DNA of 64,000 nt from Deinococcus alpinitundrae (GCF_009982895.1 NZ_WXZL01000004.1:186001-250000), one strand, 5' to 3'; counted from the first letter of the stretch, positions 10,353 to 18,555 are shown. A program made the numbers and translations. Notes: a model not told the origin generated them from the letters alone.

Positions 10353-10640
10353 AACCCCCACCTCGGCTGACCTTGGGTCCGGGTTAGCTTTGCTGTGGGC
10401 CGGCGCAGGCCCAGACGAACCGGCCTTCAGCTGGTCTCCGAAGCGGCCCTTCGCGCCGCGACTGCGTATTCGGACACCTGGGCTGAACGGCTCGCGGCAC
10501 GCCCGGCACTTTTCGTATCTCGCGTTCAGCGTTCTCGGCGGCGCGGCGGGCAGCGTCTGTAAGCGCGGAATGGTGGAGGCCGGTCGCTCAAGCTGAGGCC
10601 CCGATGGAACCCGAAGCCCGGCAATGAAATGCAGGATGCT
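10353..10640. other. Intergenic region without recognised gene
   Basis: This 288-bp stretch lies between the SDR control region and the nrd promoter. Open frames on both strands (for example 10335-10736 minus) are Arg/Pro/Ser-rich with no recognisable domain and no SD. I see no RNA gene or hairpin with a U-tract. Confidence 0.4.
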
Positions 10641-10644
10641 TTTG

Positions 10645-10673
10645 TTGCCTACTGTGATTTGATGGTGTATCTT
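10645..10673 (+). promoter_or_regulatory. Probable nrd operon promoter
   Basis: TTGCCT at 10645-10650 and TATCTT at 10668-10673 are separated by 17 bp. The -10 is covered by the upstream NrdR-like box, the usual arrangement for repression by NrdR. Confidence 0.5.
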
Positions 10674-10677
10674 GTGC
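10662..10677 (+). promoter_or_regulatory. NrdR-like box 1
   Basis: ATGGTGTATCTTGTGC matches the right half of the NrdR consensus (acaCwAtATaTwGtgt) with two core mismatches. It overlaps the predicted -10. Its centre is exactly 31 bp from that of box 2, three helical turns, the spacing described for NrdR box pairs. Confidence 0.55.
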
Positions 10678-10692
10678 CTCGAAACAGACGGG

Positions 10693-10708
10693 CTACAAGA
10701 TGTAGTAC
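10693..10708 (+). promoter_or_regulatory. NrdR-like box 2
   Basis: CTACAAGATGTAGTAC keeps all strongly conserved core positions of the NrdR consensus (C, A, AT, T, G) and is close to palindromic. It lies downstream of the predicted -10. The nrdR gene is not in the window. Confidence 0.65.
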
Positions 10709-10820
10709 CCGACCGCCCCGTATCAGCCGCTCCCAAGTCAGAGTGCAGCCAATGCTGGCCGCGGTTTGCCCTGCGAAGTTTACACCCTCCGACGCCTCTT
10801 CGCCCTCTTCAAGGAGTGTC

Positions 10821-10901
10821 ATGCACGTCCTGAACTCAAGCCAAACCCAGCATCCCGGCCCGGTGCGGATGCTTTTTCTCTTGCCCGCGGTGCTCGGCTG
10901 A
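10821..10901 (+). CDS. 26-residue leader peptide ORF upstream of nrdI
   Basis: The ATG at 10821 follows a strong AAGGAG SD with 4-nt spacing. The frame encodes 26 residues (MHVLNSSQTQHPGPVR, then a hydrophobic MLFLLPAVLG tail) and ends in TGATG, where the stop overlaps the nrdI start. nrdI itself has no SD, so ribosomes finishing this ORF probably initiate nrdI. The peptide has no recognisable family. It may act only through translation. It is too short for routine gene callers. Confidence 0.55.
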   Translation: MHVLNSSQTQHPGPVRMLFLLPAVLG

Positions 10902-11272
10902 TGCAGCTCGTCTACGATTCGCTGACCGGCAACGTGCGCCGCTTTGCCGAGGACCTGGCGCGGCAACTCGGCGGCCCTCCGGCGCTCGCCATGCGCGAGG
11001 CCCAGCACTTGCCCGGCGATTACCTGCTGCTCACCTACACCTTCGGCACCGGCGGCGTGCCCGCCAGCACCCAGGCCTTTTTGCAGCAACACGCAGCCCG
11101 CCTGCGCGGGGTGGTATCGAGCGGCTCGTTTCACTGGGGCCAGAATTTTGCCCGCGCCGCCGATGTGATCGCCGGTCAGTACGGCGTGCCGGTGGTTGCC
11201 AAGATCAACAAGGCGGGCAGCGCCGCCAACCGGGTGCAGGTGCTGGAGTGGATCGGCGAGCGCAGAGCATAA
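10901..11272 (+). CDS. nrdI: NrdI flavodoxin-like protein
   Basis: This 123-residue protein has the NrdI flavodoxin fold: YDSLTGNVRRF at the FMN phosphate loop, LLTYTFGTGGVP and a GVVSSGSFHWGQNFARA region. NrdI supplies the oxidant that assembles the Mn(III)2-tyrosyl radical cofactor of NrdF. The ATG overlaps the leader ORF stop (TGATG), and the gene is 43 bp upstream of nrdE. A longer in-frame start at 10766 would add unrelated residues and is rejected. Confidence 0.92.
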   Translation: MQLVYDSLTGNVRRFAEDLARQLGGPPALAMREAQHLPGDYLLLTYTFGTGGVPASTQAFLQQHAARLRGVVSSGSFHWGQNFARAADVIAGQYGVPVVAKINKAGSAANRVQVLEWIGERRA

Positions 11273-11315
11273 AAGCGGCAGGCAACCAAGAACAGGCCCC
11301 AAAGGATGTGAACGG

Positions 11316-13403
11316 ATGGAACGCTGGATCGAACTCAACAATAAAGTCATCGCCGGAAACGTGGTGCAGCCGCAACACGACAAAGACGCGCTGCAAGTCT
11401 ACTTTCAGGAGAAAGTCAATCCCAACACGGTCTTTTTTCACGACCTGAAGGAGAAGATCCGTTACCTGACCGAGCACGGGATCTGGGACGCCTCCCTCTT
11501 TGAGCGCTACGCCCCGGAAGATGTGCGGGCGGTGTTCGAGCGGGCCTACAGCTACAAGTTCCACTTTCAGTCGTTCATGGGGGCCAGCAAGTTCTACAAC
11601 GAGTACGCCACCATGACCCCCGACCGCTCGCGCTGGCTGGAGCGCTACGAGGACCGCATGGCGATCACGGCGCTGGCCCGCTCGGAAGGTGTGGAGGAAG
11701 CGCTGGAACTCGTGCACCACCTGGTGACGCAGACCTTCACGCCCGCCACGCCCACGCTGATGAACTCCGGCAAGGCCAACACCGGAAGATTGGTGAGCTG
11801 CTTTCTGCTGCAAGACTGCACCGACAACCTCGATTCCATCACCAAAACGCTCTCGTTCGTCGCTGAACTCAGCAAGGGCGGCGGCGGCATCGGGGTGGAG
11901 GTCAGCAACCTGCGGGCACGCGGCGAGAGTCTGCGCGGCATTCAGAATGTCACCAAGGGGGTCATGGGCGTCGCCAAGATGCTCGACAACATGCTGCGCT
12001 ACGCCGATCAGGCCGGGCAGCGGCCCGGAGCCGGAGCGATCTACCTGAGCGTCATGCACGCCGACTTCCTGGACGTGCTGAGCGCCAAGAAAATCGCCTC
12101 CGACGAGGATTCGCGCCTCAAAACCCTGAGTGTCGGCGCGACCATTCCCGACATGTTCATGGAAAAAGCCCGGCTGGGCGAGGACATCTTCCAGTTCTAT
12201 CCGCACTCGCTGTGGAAGGAAACCGGACAGGAGTTCAGCGACATCGACTGGACCCGCGACTATCAGGCACTGGCCGACAACGCCAACATCTGCAAGAAGC
12301 GCGTCTCAGCCCGCCGGGTACTTGAAGAGATCGCGGTGACCCAGGGCGAGAGCGGCTACCCCTACCTGCTGTTTGAGGGCAACGCCAACCGCGTCAATCC
12401 GATTGCCAACGTGGGCAGCATCAAGATGAGCAACCTCTGCTCGGAAATCTTGCAGCCGACCCTACCGAGTTACTTTCACGCCTACGGTCAGGAAGCCAAA
12501 GACCGCATCGGACTGGACGTGTCGTGCAACCTGTCGTCCCTGGTCATTGAGCAGACCATGCACAGCGGCGACATCGGACGGGTGGTCACGGCGGCCATTG
12601 GCCTGCTCGACAACGTGGCCCGCTCGACCAGCGTCACCGAAGTGCCCGCCGTCAAGCGGGCCAACGACGAGATGCGCTCGATCGGGCTGGGTGCGATGGG
12701 CCTGCACTCGTTTCTGGCGGGCCAGGAACTGATCTACGGCAGCCCCGAGGCGCTGGAGTTCGTGGACGTGTTCTTCGCGGCGGTGCATTACCACGCCCGC
12801 AGGGCCAGCATGCAGATCGCCAGGGACACCGGCTTCGTGTTCTCGGGCTTCGAGGGCAGCCGCTACCAGTCGGGCGAGCACTTCGCCCAGTACCTGGAGC
12901 GCGACTTCACGCCGCAGGGTGCCGAAATCGCCGCACTGTTCGAGGGTCACGCGCTGCCCACCCGTGCTGACTGGCAGCAGCTCGTCAGTGACATTCAGCA
13001 GCATGGCCTGGCCCACTCGTTCGTGATGGCGGTTGCGCCCACCGGCAGCATCAGCTACGTGTCGCACGCGAGTGCCAGCATCATGCCGATCACCGAGCGC
13101 GTGGAGACCCGCACCAGCAACAAGGCGCGCACCATCTACCCGATGCCGCACCTGTCAGCCGACACCGAGTGGTACTACGAGGAAGCCTACGACATGGACC
13201 AGCGCCGGGTGCTCGACACCGTGGCCGCCGCTCAGAAGCACGTGGATCAGGGCATCAGCTGCACCCTGTTCGTGCCGAGCACCACCAGCACCCGCGCCCT
13301 GCAAGCCTATTACCTCTACGCCTACCGGCTGGGCATCAAAACCTTGTATTACACCCGGATGCGCAAGACCAATCTGGAAGAGTGCCTGAGCTGCGTCGTC
13401 TGA
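11316..13403 (+). CDS. nrdE: Class Ib ribonucleoside-diphosphate reductase alpha subunit
   Basis: This 695-residue subunit reduces ribonucleoside diphosphates. Visible features are the active-site Cys in NTGRLVSCFLL near residue 165, the NLCSEI loop with the radical Cys/Glu, the second half-cystine region, the radical-transfer tyrosine pair in KTLYYTRMR, and a C-terminal CLSC pair for re-reduction. There is no ATP-cone at the N-terminus, as expected for class Ib. The ATG follows AAAGGATG. It is preceded by nrdI and followed 32 bp later by nrdF. Confidence 0.97.
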   Translation: MERWIELNNKVIAGNVVQPQHDKDALQVYFQEKVNPNTVFFHDLKEKIRYLTEHGIWDASLFERYAPEDVRAVFERAYSYKFHFQSFMGASKFYNEYATMTPDRSRWLERYEDRMAITALARSEGVEEALELVHHLVTQTFTPATPTLMNSGKANTGRLVSCFLLQDCTDNLDSITKTLSFVAELSKGGGGIGVEVSNLRARGESLRGIQNVTKGVMGVAKMLDNMLRYADQAGQRPGAGAIYLSVMHADFLDVLSAKKIASDEDSRLKTLSVGATIPDMFMEKARLGEDIFQFYPHSLWKETGQEFSDIDWTRDYQALADNANICKKRVSARRVLEEIAVTQGESGYPYLLFEGNANRVNPIANVGSIKMSNLCSEILQPTLPSYFHAYGQEAKDRIGLDVSCNLSSLVIEQTMHSGDIGRVVTAAIGLLDNVARSTSVTEVPAVKRANDEMRSIGLGAMGLHSFLAGQELIYGSPEALEFVDVFFAAVHYHARRASMQIARDTGFVFSGFEGSRYQSGEHFAQYLERDFTPQGAEIAALFEGHALPTRADWQQLVSDIQQHGLAHSFVMAVAPTGSISYVSHASASIMPITERVETRTSNKARTIYPMPHLSADTEWYYEEAYDMDQRRVLDTVAAAQKHVDQGISCTLFVPSTTSTRALQAYYLYAYRLGIKTLYYTRMRKTNLEECLSCVV

Positions 13404-13435
13404 GCTGTTTTCACTTCAAGGTCTAAGGAGTCCCC

Positions 13436-14458
13436 ATGTCCCCTTTCTCTGCCACCAACTGGTCCGAACCCGAAGACGGGTTTTCGACCACCTTCTACGA
13501 GAAGTACACCTCCCAGCTGTGGTTTCCTGAAGAAATTCCGCTGAGCAACGACGCCCTGGTCTGGAAGTCGCTGAGCGACGACGAGCGCTGGACCTACATC
13601 CACGCCTCGGCGGGACTGAACGCGCTCGACACCTTGCAGGGCGAAGTCGGCATGCCTGCGCTGCGCAGCCTGATCGACGGGCACATCCGCAAGGCGACGC
13701 TGCAATTTCAGGGCGTCATGGAAGATATTCACGCCCGCAGCTACAGCCTGATGAACAAGACCTTCCTCTCCACCAGCGAGGAGCGCGAGGTCTTCGAGTG
13801 GGTCAGAACCCAGCCGCAACTGCAATTCAAGATCAGCTTTATTCAGGGTGTGTTTGCCGACCCCGACGTGTCCAACCTGGGGTTGTGGAAGAAGCTGGCG
13901 GTGTCGTGCATGCTGGAGACGGCCCTGTTTTACAGCGGCTTCTTTTACCCGCTTTACATGGCCGGGCAGGGCCGGATGGTCTCGGCGGGCGAAATCTTCA
14001 ACCTGATTATTCTGGACGAGGCGCTGCACGGGGTGTATGTGGCGCTGCTGGCCCAAGAGAAGTTCGGGCTGATGAACCCCGCTGAGCAGGCCTACGCGAG
14101 GGCCTGGTACGCCCAGACCTTGCAGACCCTCTACCAGAACGAGCTGGCCTACACCGACGTGCTGTACGCGGGCGTCAACCTGATCGGCGAGGTCAAGCGC
14201 TTTATCCGCTTCAACTGCAACGTGCTGGCCGACAATCTGGCCCTGGAGCGCCCCTTCCCCGACAAGGAGATCAACCCGGTGGTGCAAAACGGCATCGAGG
14301 CACGCGGCACCACCCACGATTTTTTCAGCGCCAAGGGCAGCAGCTACAGCAAGGTGCGGGTCGAAACGCTGAGCGACGCCGATGTGGAAGCCATCTGGGC
14401 CGGCGGCTTCCCCGATCTGAACGTCTCAAACCAGGTTGTGCGGGTGAGCCATGACTGA
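13436..14458 (+). CDS. nrdF: Class Ib ribonucleotide reductase beta subunit
   Basis: This 340-residue radical-generating subunit has the ferritin-like metal ligands: Asp in ALDTLQGE, EDIH (Glu and His) followed by ARSYS with the radical Tyr, Glu in CMLETALFY, and DEALH (Glu and His). The Mn/Fe site would be activated by NrdI. It has an SD (AAGGAG, 13 bp upstream of the start region) and overlaps the next gene by 8 bp. Confidence 0.97.
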   Translation: MSPFSATNWSEPEDGFSTTFYEKYTSQLWFPEEIPLSNDALVWKSLSDDERWTYIHASAGLNALDTLQGEVGMPALRSLIDGHIRKATLQFQGVMEDIHARSYSLMNKTFLSTSEEREVFEWVRTQPQLQFKISFIQGVFADPDVSNLGLWKKLAVSCMLETALFYSGFFYPLYMAGQGRMVSAGEIFNLIILDEALHGVYVALLAQEKFGLMNPAEQAYARAWYAQTLQTLYQNELAYTDVLYAGVNLIGEVKRFIRFNCNVLADNLALERPFPDKEINPVVQNGIEARGTTHDFFSAKGSSYSKVRVETLSDADVEAIWAGGFPDLNVSNQVVRVSHD

Positions 14459-14723
14459 ACCCATGACCCGGCCCTTCGTTCTGCTGACCCAGAACGACTG
14501 CCCCAACTGCGACCGCTTGAAAATGATGCTCGCCAAACCACTCAAGGGCCAGTTCGACGACCGGATCGTAATGCTTCACCGCCAAAACGACGCGGACGAG
14601 TTCGCCGCCCTGACGGCCGCCCACCACATCCAGACGACCCCGGCGCTGCTCCACCTGCCGTCGGGCCGGGTGCTGCTCAACACGGGCGGGCTGGGCGAGG
14701 TTCAGCGCTTTCTGGCAAGCTGA
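14451..14723 (+). CDS. NrdH-like thioredoxin-fold protein
   Basis: This 90-residue protein has an N-terminal CPNC redox motif (QNDCPNCDRL) and a cis-Pro region (QTTPALL). Its position as last gene of the nrd operon, overlapping nrdF by 8 bp, indicates it reduces NrdE disulfides. NrdH proteins usually carry CMQC or CVQC, so CPNC makes it an atypical member closer to general thioredoxin-like proteins. Its 3' end overlaps the convergent WYL regulator gene by 47 bp. Confidence 0.85.
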   Translation: MTEPMTRPFVLLTQNDCPNCDRLKMMLAKPLKGQFDDRIVMLHRQNDADEFAALTAAHHIQTTPALLHLPSGRVLLNTGGLGEVQRFLAS

Positions 14724-15678
14724 GCTTTTCTCCTTCTGCCAGCGCCCGGCAGCGCTTGGCCAACGCGCCAAAAATGACGTAGAGCTGCGGCGGCTGTTCA
14801 ATCCGGATATCGCAGCCCAGGCCCAGCAGCATGGCGGCAAACGCCTCCAGATGCTCGCGCTGGGCCTGCAACCGTGTGCCGCCGCCCTCCTCCGTCAAGG
14901 TGGTGCCCCAGCTCGACACCCGCCCGCGCAGTTCGCTCATCGGCAAGCCCAACCACACGCTGACCTTCTGACTTTCGGGCGTGGCGGGCAGGGTAGCGCG
15001 CAGGTAGCTCAGCGCATCGAAGTCTTCGGGCGGAGTGAACGTGGCGTCCAGCACCCGGAGCGCCGATATCCGGTCGAGCCGGAAGCAGCGCAAAGCCCGC
15101 CGGATATGACACTGGCCCACCGCGTACCAGCTGCCGCCAAACTGGGCGACCCGGTAGACGTCCACGTCGCGCAGCGAGTCGGCGCTGAGGCGCGAGCGGT
15201 AGGCAAAATGCACTGCCCTGTGTTCGCGCACCGCCCGCAGCAGCGTTGCCAACAGTGCAGCGTCGGTGCTGACCACCCAGTCCGAGGCTTCGAGTTGCAC
15301 GGCGGCTTCCAGCGCCTCCATTTCCTGCCTCAGCACGTGCGGCAGGGTGCGCCTGAGCTTGGCTCCCGCGCCCTGCACCGCCGGGGTCAGCGACGTGAGG
15401 CCCAAATGTTGCAGCGCCTTGAGGCCCAGCGCCAGGCTGAGCGCTTCCTCGCCGCTGAACATCAGGGGCGGCAGGCGGAAGCCGGGCCTGAGGCGGTACG
15501 CGCCGCCCACGCCCCGGCGCGATTCCACCGGAATGCCCAGGTCTTGCAGCCGCGCCACGTAGCGCTGCACCGTGCGCGGGCTGACCTCCAGCCGGCGGGC
15601 CAGCTCCGGCCCGGTCACCTGTTCACGGGCCTGTAAGAGTTCCAGCACCGTCAGCACCCGCATGGATGGGTCGTACAT
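14677..15678 (-). CDS. YafY-type HTH regulator with WYL domain
   Basis: This 333-residue protein starts at ATG 15678 (second ATG at 15663). The N-terminal winged HTH is RVLTVLELLQ...VTGPELARRLEVSPRTVQRY, followed by GIPVESRRGVGGAYRL, typical of HTH_11. The WYL domain is at about 135-230, with WYAVGQCHIRRALRCFRLDRI in place of the usual WYL...CHLR..R.FRLDRI. WYL domains bind ligands, often nucleic acid or small molecules. It is divergent from the DinB operon starting at 15773, which it probably controls. A dyad overlaps its own start region. Confidence 0.9.
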   Translation of the reverse strand: MYDPSMRVLTVLELLQAREQVTGPELARRLEVSPRTVQRYVARLQDLGIPVESRRGVGGAYRLRPGFRLPPLMFSGEEALSLALGLKALQHLGLTSLTPAVQGAGAKLRRTLPHVLRQEMEALEAAVQLEASDWVVSTDAALLATLLRAVREHRAVHFAYRSRLSADSLRDVDVYRVAQFGGSWYAVGQCHIRRALRCFRLDRISALRVLDATFTPPEDFDALSYLRATLPATPESQKVSVWLGLPMSELRGRVSSWGTTLTEEGGGTRLQAQREHLEAFAAMLLGLGCDIRIEQPPQLYVIFGALAKRCRALAEGEKLSLPESAEPRPARPC

Positions 15679-15699
15679 GCAGCTTATGCTGCCACATAA
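15679..15699. promoter_or_regulatory. Nested dyads upstream of the WYL regulator start
   Basis: GCAGCTTATGCTGC (15679-15692) is a perfect 5-bp-arm dyad and TTATGCTGCCACATAA (15684-15699) is a second palindrome overlapping it. A TAAGCT on the minus strand lies inside. The position immediately before the WYL start and 75 bp before the divergent DinB operon fits an autoregulatory operator. Confidence 0.45.
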
Positions 15700-15772
15700 A
15701 CACGACACCTCCTGACGGGTATCGGGACTAAGCTGTAAACAGAACCACCCGAACCCATTTGGAGGTAACGAT

Positions 15773-16255
15773 ATGACCCAGACCGCGAGTGCTCCCGCCC
15801 TGCTGACGCCCGAAGACTTGCTCTCTCATTGGCAGGGCCACCGCCGCCTGACCCGCCGGGTGATCGAGGCGTTCCCAGAAGACCAGCTGTTCAGCTTTGC
15901 CATCGGCAGCATGCGCCCGTTCGGGGTGATGGCCTGGGAGATTCATCAGGTGAGCGAGCTGACCCTGACGGGTTTGCTGAGTGGTGAGTGGGCCATGCCT
16001 CAGTGGCGCGACGGGGTAGCGTCCAACCGCCGCGAGTTGCTGCACGTCTGGGACGCCCTGACGGCGCAGCTCGACCGGGAGTTCCTCAAGGTGGACCCCG
16101 CCTTCTACACCCAGCAACACAGCTTGCCCTGGGGAGAGATGCCCGGCTGGGTGGCGACGATCTACTGTATCGACAACGAGATTCACCACCGGGGCGAGGG
16201 CTACGTGTACCTGCGGGCGCTGGGCACCGAGCCACCCGCCTTCTATGAGCGCTGA
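15773..16255 (+). CDS. DinB/YfiT-superfamily protein (1 of 4), variant metal site
   Basis: This 160-residue four-helix-bundle protein has a DinB-type layout: a His in WEIHQVSELTL at the end of helix 2 and NEIHHRGEGYVYLR at helix 3. In most family members the latter begins HxxxH; here the first His position is Asn. The superfamily includes bacillithiol transferases and thiol-dependent isomerases. Deinococcus makes bacillithiol, so a thiol-linked detoxification role is possible but not shown. It has a good SD (TTTGGAGGTAACGAT before the ATG). It is the first gene of the operon and overlaps the next gene by 11 bp. Confidence 0.85.
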   Translation: MTQTASAPALLTPEDLLSHWQGHRRLTRRVIEAFPEDQLFSFAIGSMRPFGVMAWEIHQVSELTLTGLLSGEWAMPQWRDGVASNRRELLHVWDALTAQLDREFLKVDPAFYTQQHSLPWGEMPGWVATIYCIDNEIHHRGEGYVYLRALGTEPPAFYER

Positions 16256-16655
16256 GCACCCGGCGCGGGTCGCCACCGGAACCTTCACGGTCCAGCCGCG
16301 CAGCGATGCCCCCGCGCCGCTGGTGCCTGAAATCGGGCGGACGCTGCTCGACAAGACCTGGAGCGGCGACCTGACCGGGCAGAGCGTGGTGGAGATGCTG
16401 AGCTTCATGACGCCTGTAGAAGGCTCGGCGGTGTACGTGGCGATTGAAGTCGTGCAGGCCACGCTCGGCGGCAAACCGGGCCACTTCGCCTTCTACCACG
16501 CGGGCATCAGCGAACGCGGCGAGCAGAGTCTGACCTACCGCGTGGTGCCCGATTCCGGCAGCGGGGAACTCGTCGGCCTGGGCGGTGAGCTGCAGCTGGA
16601 GCGGGCAGGCGGCGTGCACCATTACACCCTCAGCTACACGCTGCCCGAAGGTTGA
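16245..16655 (+). CDS. DUF3224 domain protein
   Basis: This 136-residue protein has the DUF3224 pattern: GTFTVQ at the N-terminus, LDKTWSGDL near residue 35, MLSFMTPVEGSAVYVAIE and a GKPGHFAFYHAG motif, ending in HHYTLSYTLPEG. The family is a small beta-barrel of unknown function. It overlaps the preceding DinB gene by 11 bp and the next start by 4 bp (TTGA), so translation is coupled. No signal peptide is present. Confidence 0.8.
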   Translation: MSAEHPARVATGTFTVQPRSDAPAPLVPEIGRTLLDKTWSGDLTGQSVVEMLSFMTPVEGSAVYVAIEVVQATLGGKPGHFAFYHAGISERGEQSLTYRVVPDSGSGELVGLGGELQLERAGGVHHYTLSYTLPEG

Positions 16656-16954
16656 GAGGCGAGGTGACCTTTGAATTCAGCGGTCCGCTGTGGTTCTGGA
16701 AAGGCCCGGCTCCCCATTACTTCGTGACGGTTCCAGCGGCAGAGTGCCTAGACATCAAAGCCGCCGCCCGACTCGTGACCTACGGCTGGGGCATGGTCCC
16801 GGTTCGCGCCGTGGTGGGCGATACCGAATGGACGACCTCGCTGTTTCCCAAAGACGGGTCGTACATCTTGCCCATCAAGGCCAGCGTGAGGCAATCAGAG
16901 CATCTGGCGGAAGGCGACGTGCTGACCATTCAGATGGCGCTGGGCCGCCACTGA
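16652..16954 (+). CDS. DUF1905 domain protein
   Basis: This 100-residue protein matches DUF1905: FSGPLWFWKGPAPHYFVTVP, then GWGMVPVRAVVGDTEWTTSLFPKDGSYILPIKASVR, ending in GDVLTIQMAL. The family is a small beta-barrel often fused or adjacent to YdeI-type proteins, function unknown. The TTG at 16652 overlaps the DUF3224 stop; a GTG at 16664 behind GAGGCGAG is an alternative start that would remove four residues. Confidence 0.78.
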   Translation: MRGEVTFEFSGPLWFWKGPAPHYFVTVPAAECLDIKAAARLVTYGWGMVPVRAVVGDTEWTTSLFPKDGSYILPIKASVRQSEHLAEGDVLTIQMALGRH

Positions 16955-16991
16955 GACCACATCCTGAATCTCGATCCACCCGGAGGCTTCC

Positions 16992-17486
16992 ATGCCCGAT
17001 CTGACCCTGCTCCACGAATCGTTTCGCCGCAACGGGCGCGTCAACGACATTTTGCTCAGCGCCCTCACTCCGGCAGACCTTGCGCTGTCCGATGGGCACG
17101 GCGGCTGGACGGTGGGCCACCACCTGACCCACCTGGCGGGCTTCCGTCAGGATTGGCTCTCCAACATCTCGCCGGAACACGCCGATGGGCTGTTCGCCCC
17201 GGTCAAGGGAGGCGAGCTTCCCGACACGCAGACGCTGGCCGCCGCCTTCCAAGCTGGAGACGCAGCGGCACTGAGGGCGGTGCGGGCCGCGCTGGACGAG
17301 AACCGCAGCTTCCCCGATCCCTGGAATGAGGGCACCTACCAGAGCAGCCCGGCTCACTTCCTGCAACACATCATCGTCCACGACAGCCACCACCGGGGCC
17401 AGATCATGGCTCTGCTGCGGGCGGGCGGCCACACAGCGGAAGAAATGGACGCGCTCGACCACCACTGGGCCATCTGGCGGGAGTGA
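16992..17486 (+). CDS. DinB-family protein (2 of 4)
   Basis: This 164-residue protein has the three-histidine metal site of DinB proteins: GHHLTHL in helix 2 and HDSHHRGQI (HxxxH) in helix 3. The SD is CGGAGG, 7 nt before the ATG. It is 37 bp after the DUF1905 gene and 1 bp before the next DinB gene. Family members are metal-dependent, and several act with low-molecular-weight thiols. The substrate is unknown. Confidence 0.88.
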   Translation: MPDLTLLHESFRRNGRVNDILLSALTPADLALSDGHGGWTVGHHLTHLAGFRQDWLSNISPEHADGLFAPVKGGELPDTQTLAAAFQAGDAAALRAVRAALDENRSFPDPWNEGTYQSSPAHFLQHIIVHDSHHRGQIMALLRAGGHTAEEMDALDHHWAIWRE

Positions 17487-17487
17487 G

Positions 17488-17994
17488 ATGGTCTCCGATT
17501 TGCTGCCTGCCCTGCTGGACTCCTGGGACCGGAACAGCACCCTGCTGCTCAACCTGCTGCGTCTGCTGCCGGAAGGCGGGCTGGGCGTCCGGGCCACGGC
17601 AAGCGGACCGACCGTCGCGCAACTGCTCACCCACATTCACTCGGTTCGGCTATCTCTCGTCGCCGAGAATGCCCCGGAGTTCCTGCCGAGCCTCCCGCCG
17701 GACCTGTCGCCCGCCGAGGAGTGGACTGACGAACGCGACCCTGCCCAGATTGAGCGAATGCTGGCCGCCAGCGCTCAGGTGGTGCACGACGCCGTGCAGG
17801 GCCGGACCCAGGCAGGTCAGGCCATGAACCTTCACTACGATCACCCGCTGCTGATGCTCCAGCACCTGATCTGGCACGAGGGCTATCACCACGGTCAGAT
17901 CAAGCTGGCCCTCAAGCTCGCGGGTCAGGCCATCGCCGACGAGGACGCCGGACCGGGGACCTGGGGCGTCTGGATGAATAAGGAGCCGAAATGA
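17488..17994 (+). CDS. DinB-family protein (3 of 4)
   Basis: The ATG at 17488, one base after the preceding stop, gives 168 residues. The metal ligands are LLTHIHS in helix 2 and HEGYHHGQI (HxxxH) in helix 3. The upstream extension of this frame to 17326 lies inside the previous gene and is rejected. It overlaps the next gene as ATGA, so coupling is likely. Sequence similarity to its three neighbours is limited to the fold motifs, which suggests old duplications. Confidence 0.88.
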   Translation: MVSDLLPALLDSWDRNSTLLLNLLRLLPEGGLGVRATASGPTVAQLLTHIHSVRLSLVAENAPEFLPSLPPDLSPAEEWTDERDPAQIERMLAASAQVVHDAVQGRTQAGQAMNLHYDHPLLMLQHLIWHEGYHHGQIKLALKLAGQAIADEDAGPGTWGVWMNKEPK

Positions 17995-18518
17995 ACATTC
18001 CCGAAATGTACGACTACGTCATGCGTGCCCGCCGCGACCTCTGGGCCACGCTGGAAGCGGTGCCGGACGAGGTGCTGTCGCGCCCACTGCTTCAGGGCGA
18101 GCGATTTCACTGCATCAAGGATCTGGTGGCCCACACCGCCGGCGTGGAGGACGGCTGGCTGCACTTCACCATTCTGCAAGACACGCCAGTCGAGGACGCC
18201 TTTCCCGCCATCAGAGATGCCGGAAACGGCCCGGTCTACGCTGAGTTCTCACTCTCGGCGCTGCTGGACTACCGGCGGGCCGTCGAAACCAGCACCCTGG
18301 CTTACCTAGCCGCACTCACCGACGCCGACTTGGAGCGCGTTGTGGAGGACTCGCCCACCGAATCTTTCAAGCTGGACGGCCTGCTGTGGCACGTCATGCT
18401 GCACGAGGTCCGCCACACCGCCCAGATCTGCGCCCTGCTGCGGACCCAGGGCATCAAACCACCCTCGCTGGACCTGCTGTTTTATCTGCCAAACCTGGGC
18501 GCTCAGCCCCGGACCTGA
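17991..18518 (+). CDS. DinB-family protein (4 of 4)
   Basis: This 175-residue protein has helix-2 DLVAHTAGVEDGW and helix-3 HEVRHTAQICALL (HxxxH), the DinB metal site. It overlaps the previous gene by 4 bp and ends the operon, convergent with the lipoprotein gene at 18556. No signal peptide is present. Confidence 0.88.
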   Translation: MNIPEMYDYVMRARRDLWATLEAVPDEVLSRPLLQGERFHCIKDLVAHTAGVEDGWLHFTILQDTPVEDAFPAIRDAGNGPVYAEFSLSALLDYRRAVETSTLAYLAALTDADLERVVEDSPTESFKLDGLLWHVMLHEVRHTAQICALLRTQGIKPPSLDLLFYLPNLGAQPRT

Positions 18519-18555
18519 CGGCGGACCGTTGCCGCCCGAGTTCCCGCGCCCAGGT

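Noticed and set aside
10335..10736. 133-codon minus-strand ORF across the nrd control region
   Set aside because: It has no SD and no domain, and covers the NrdR-like boxes and promoter.
16086..16622. 178-codon minus-strand ORF in the DinB operon
   Set aside because: It is a shadow of DinB1 and DUF3224, which have SDs, overlaps and recognised motifs.
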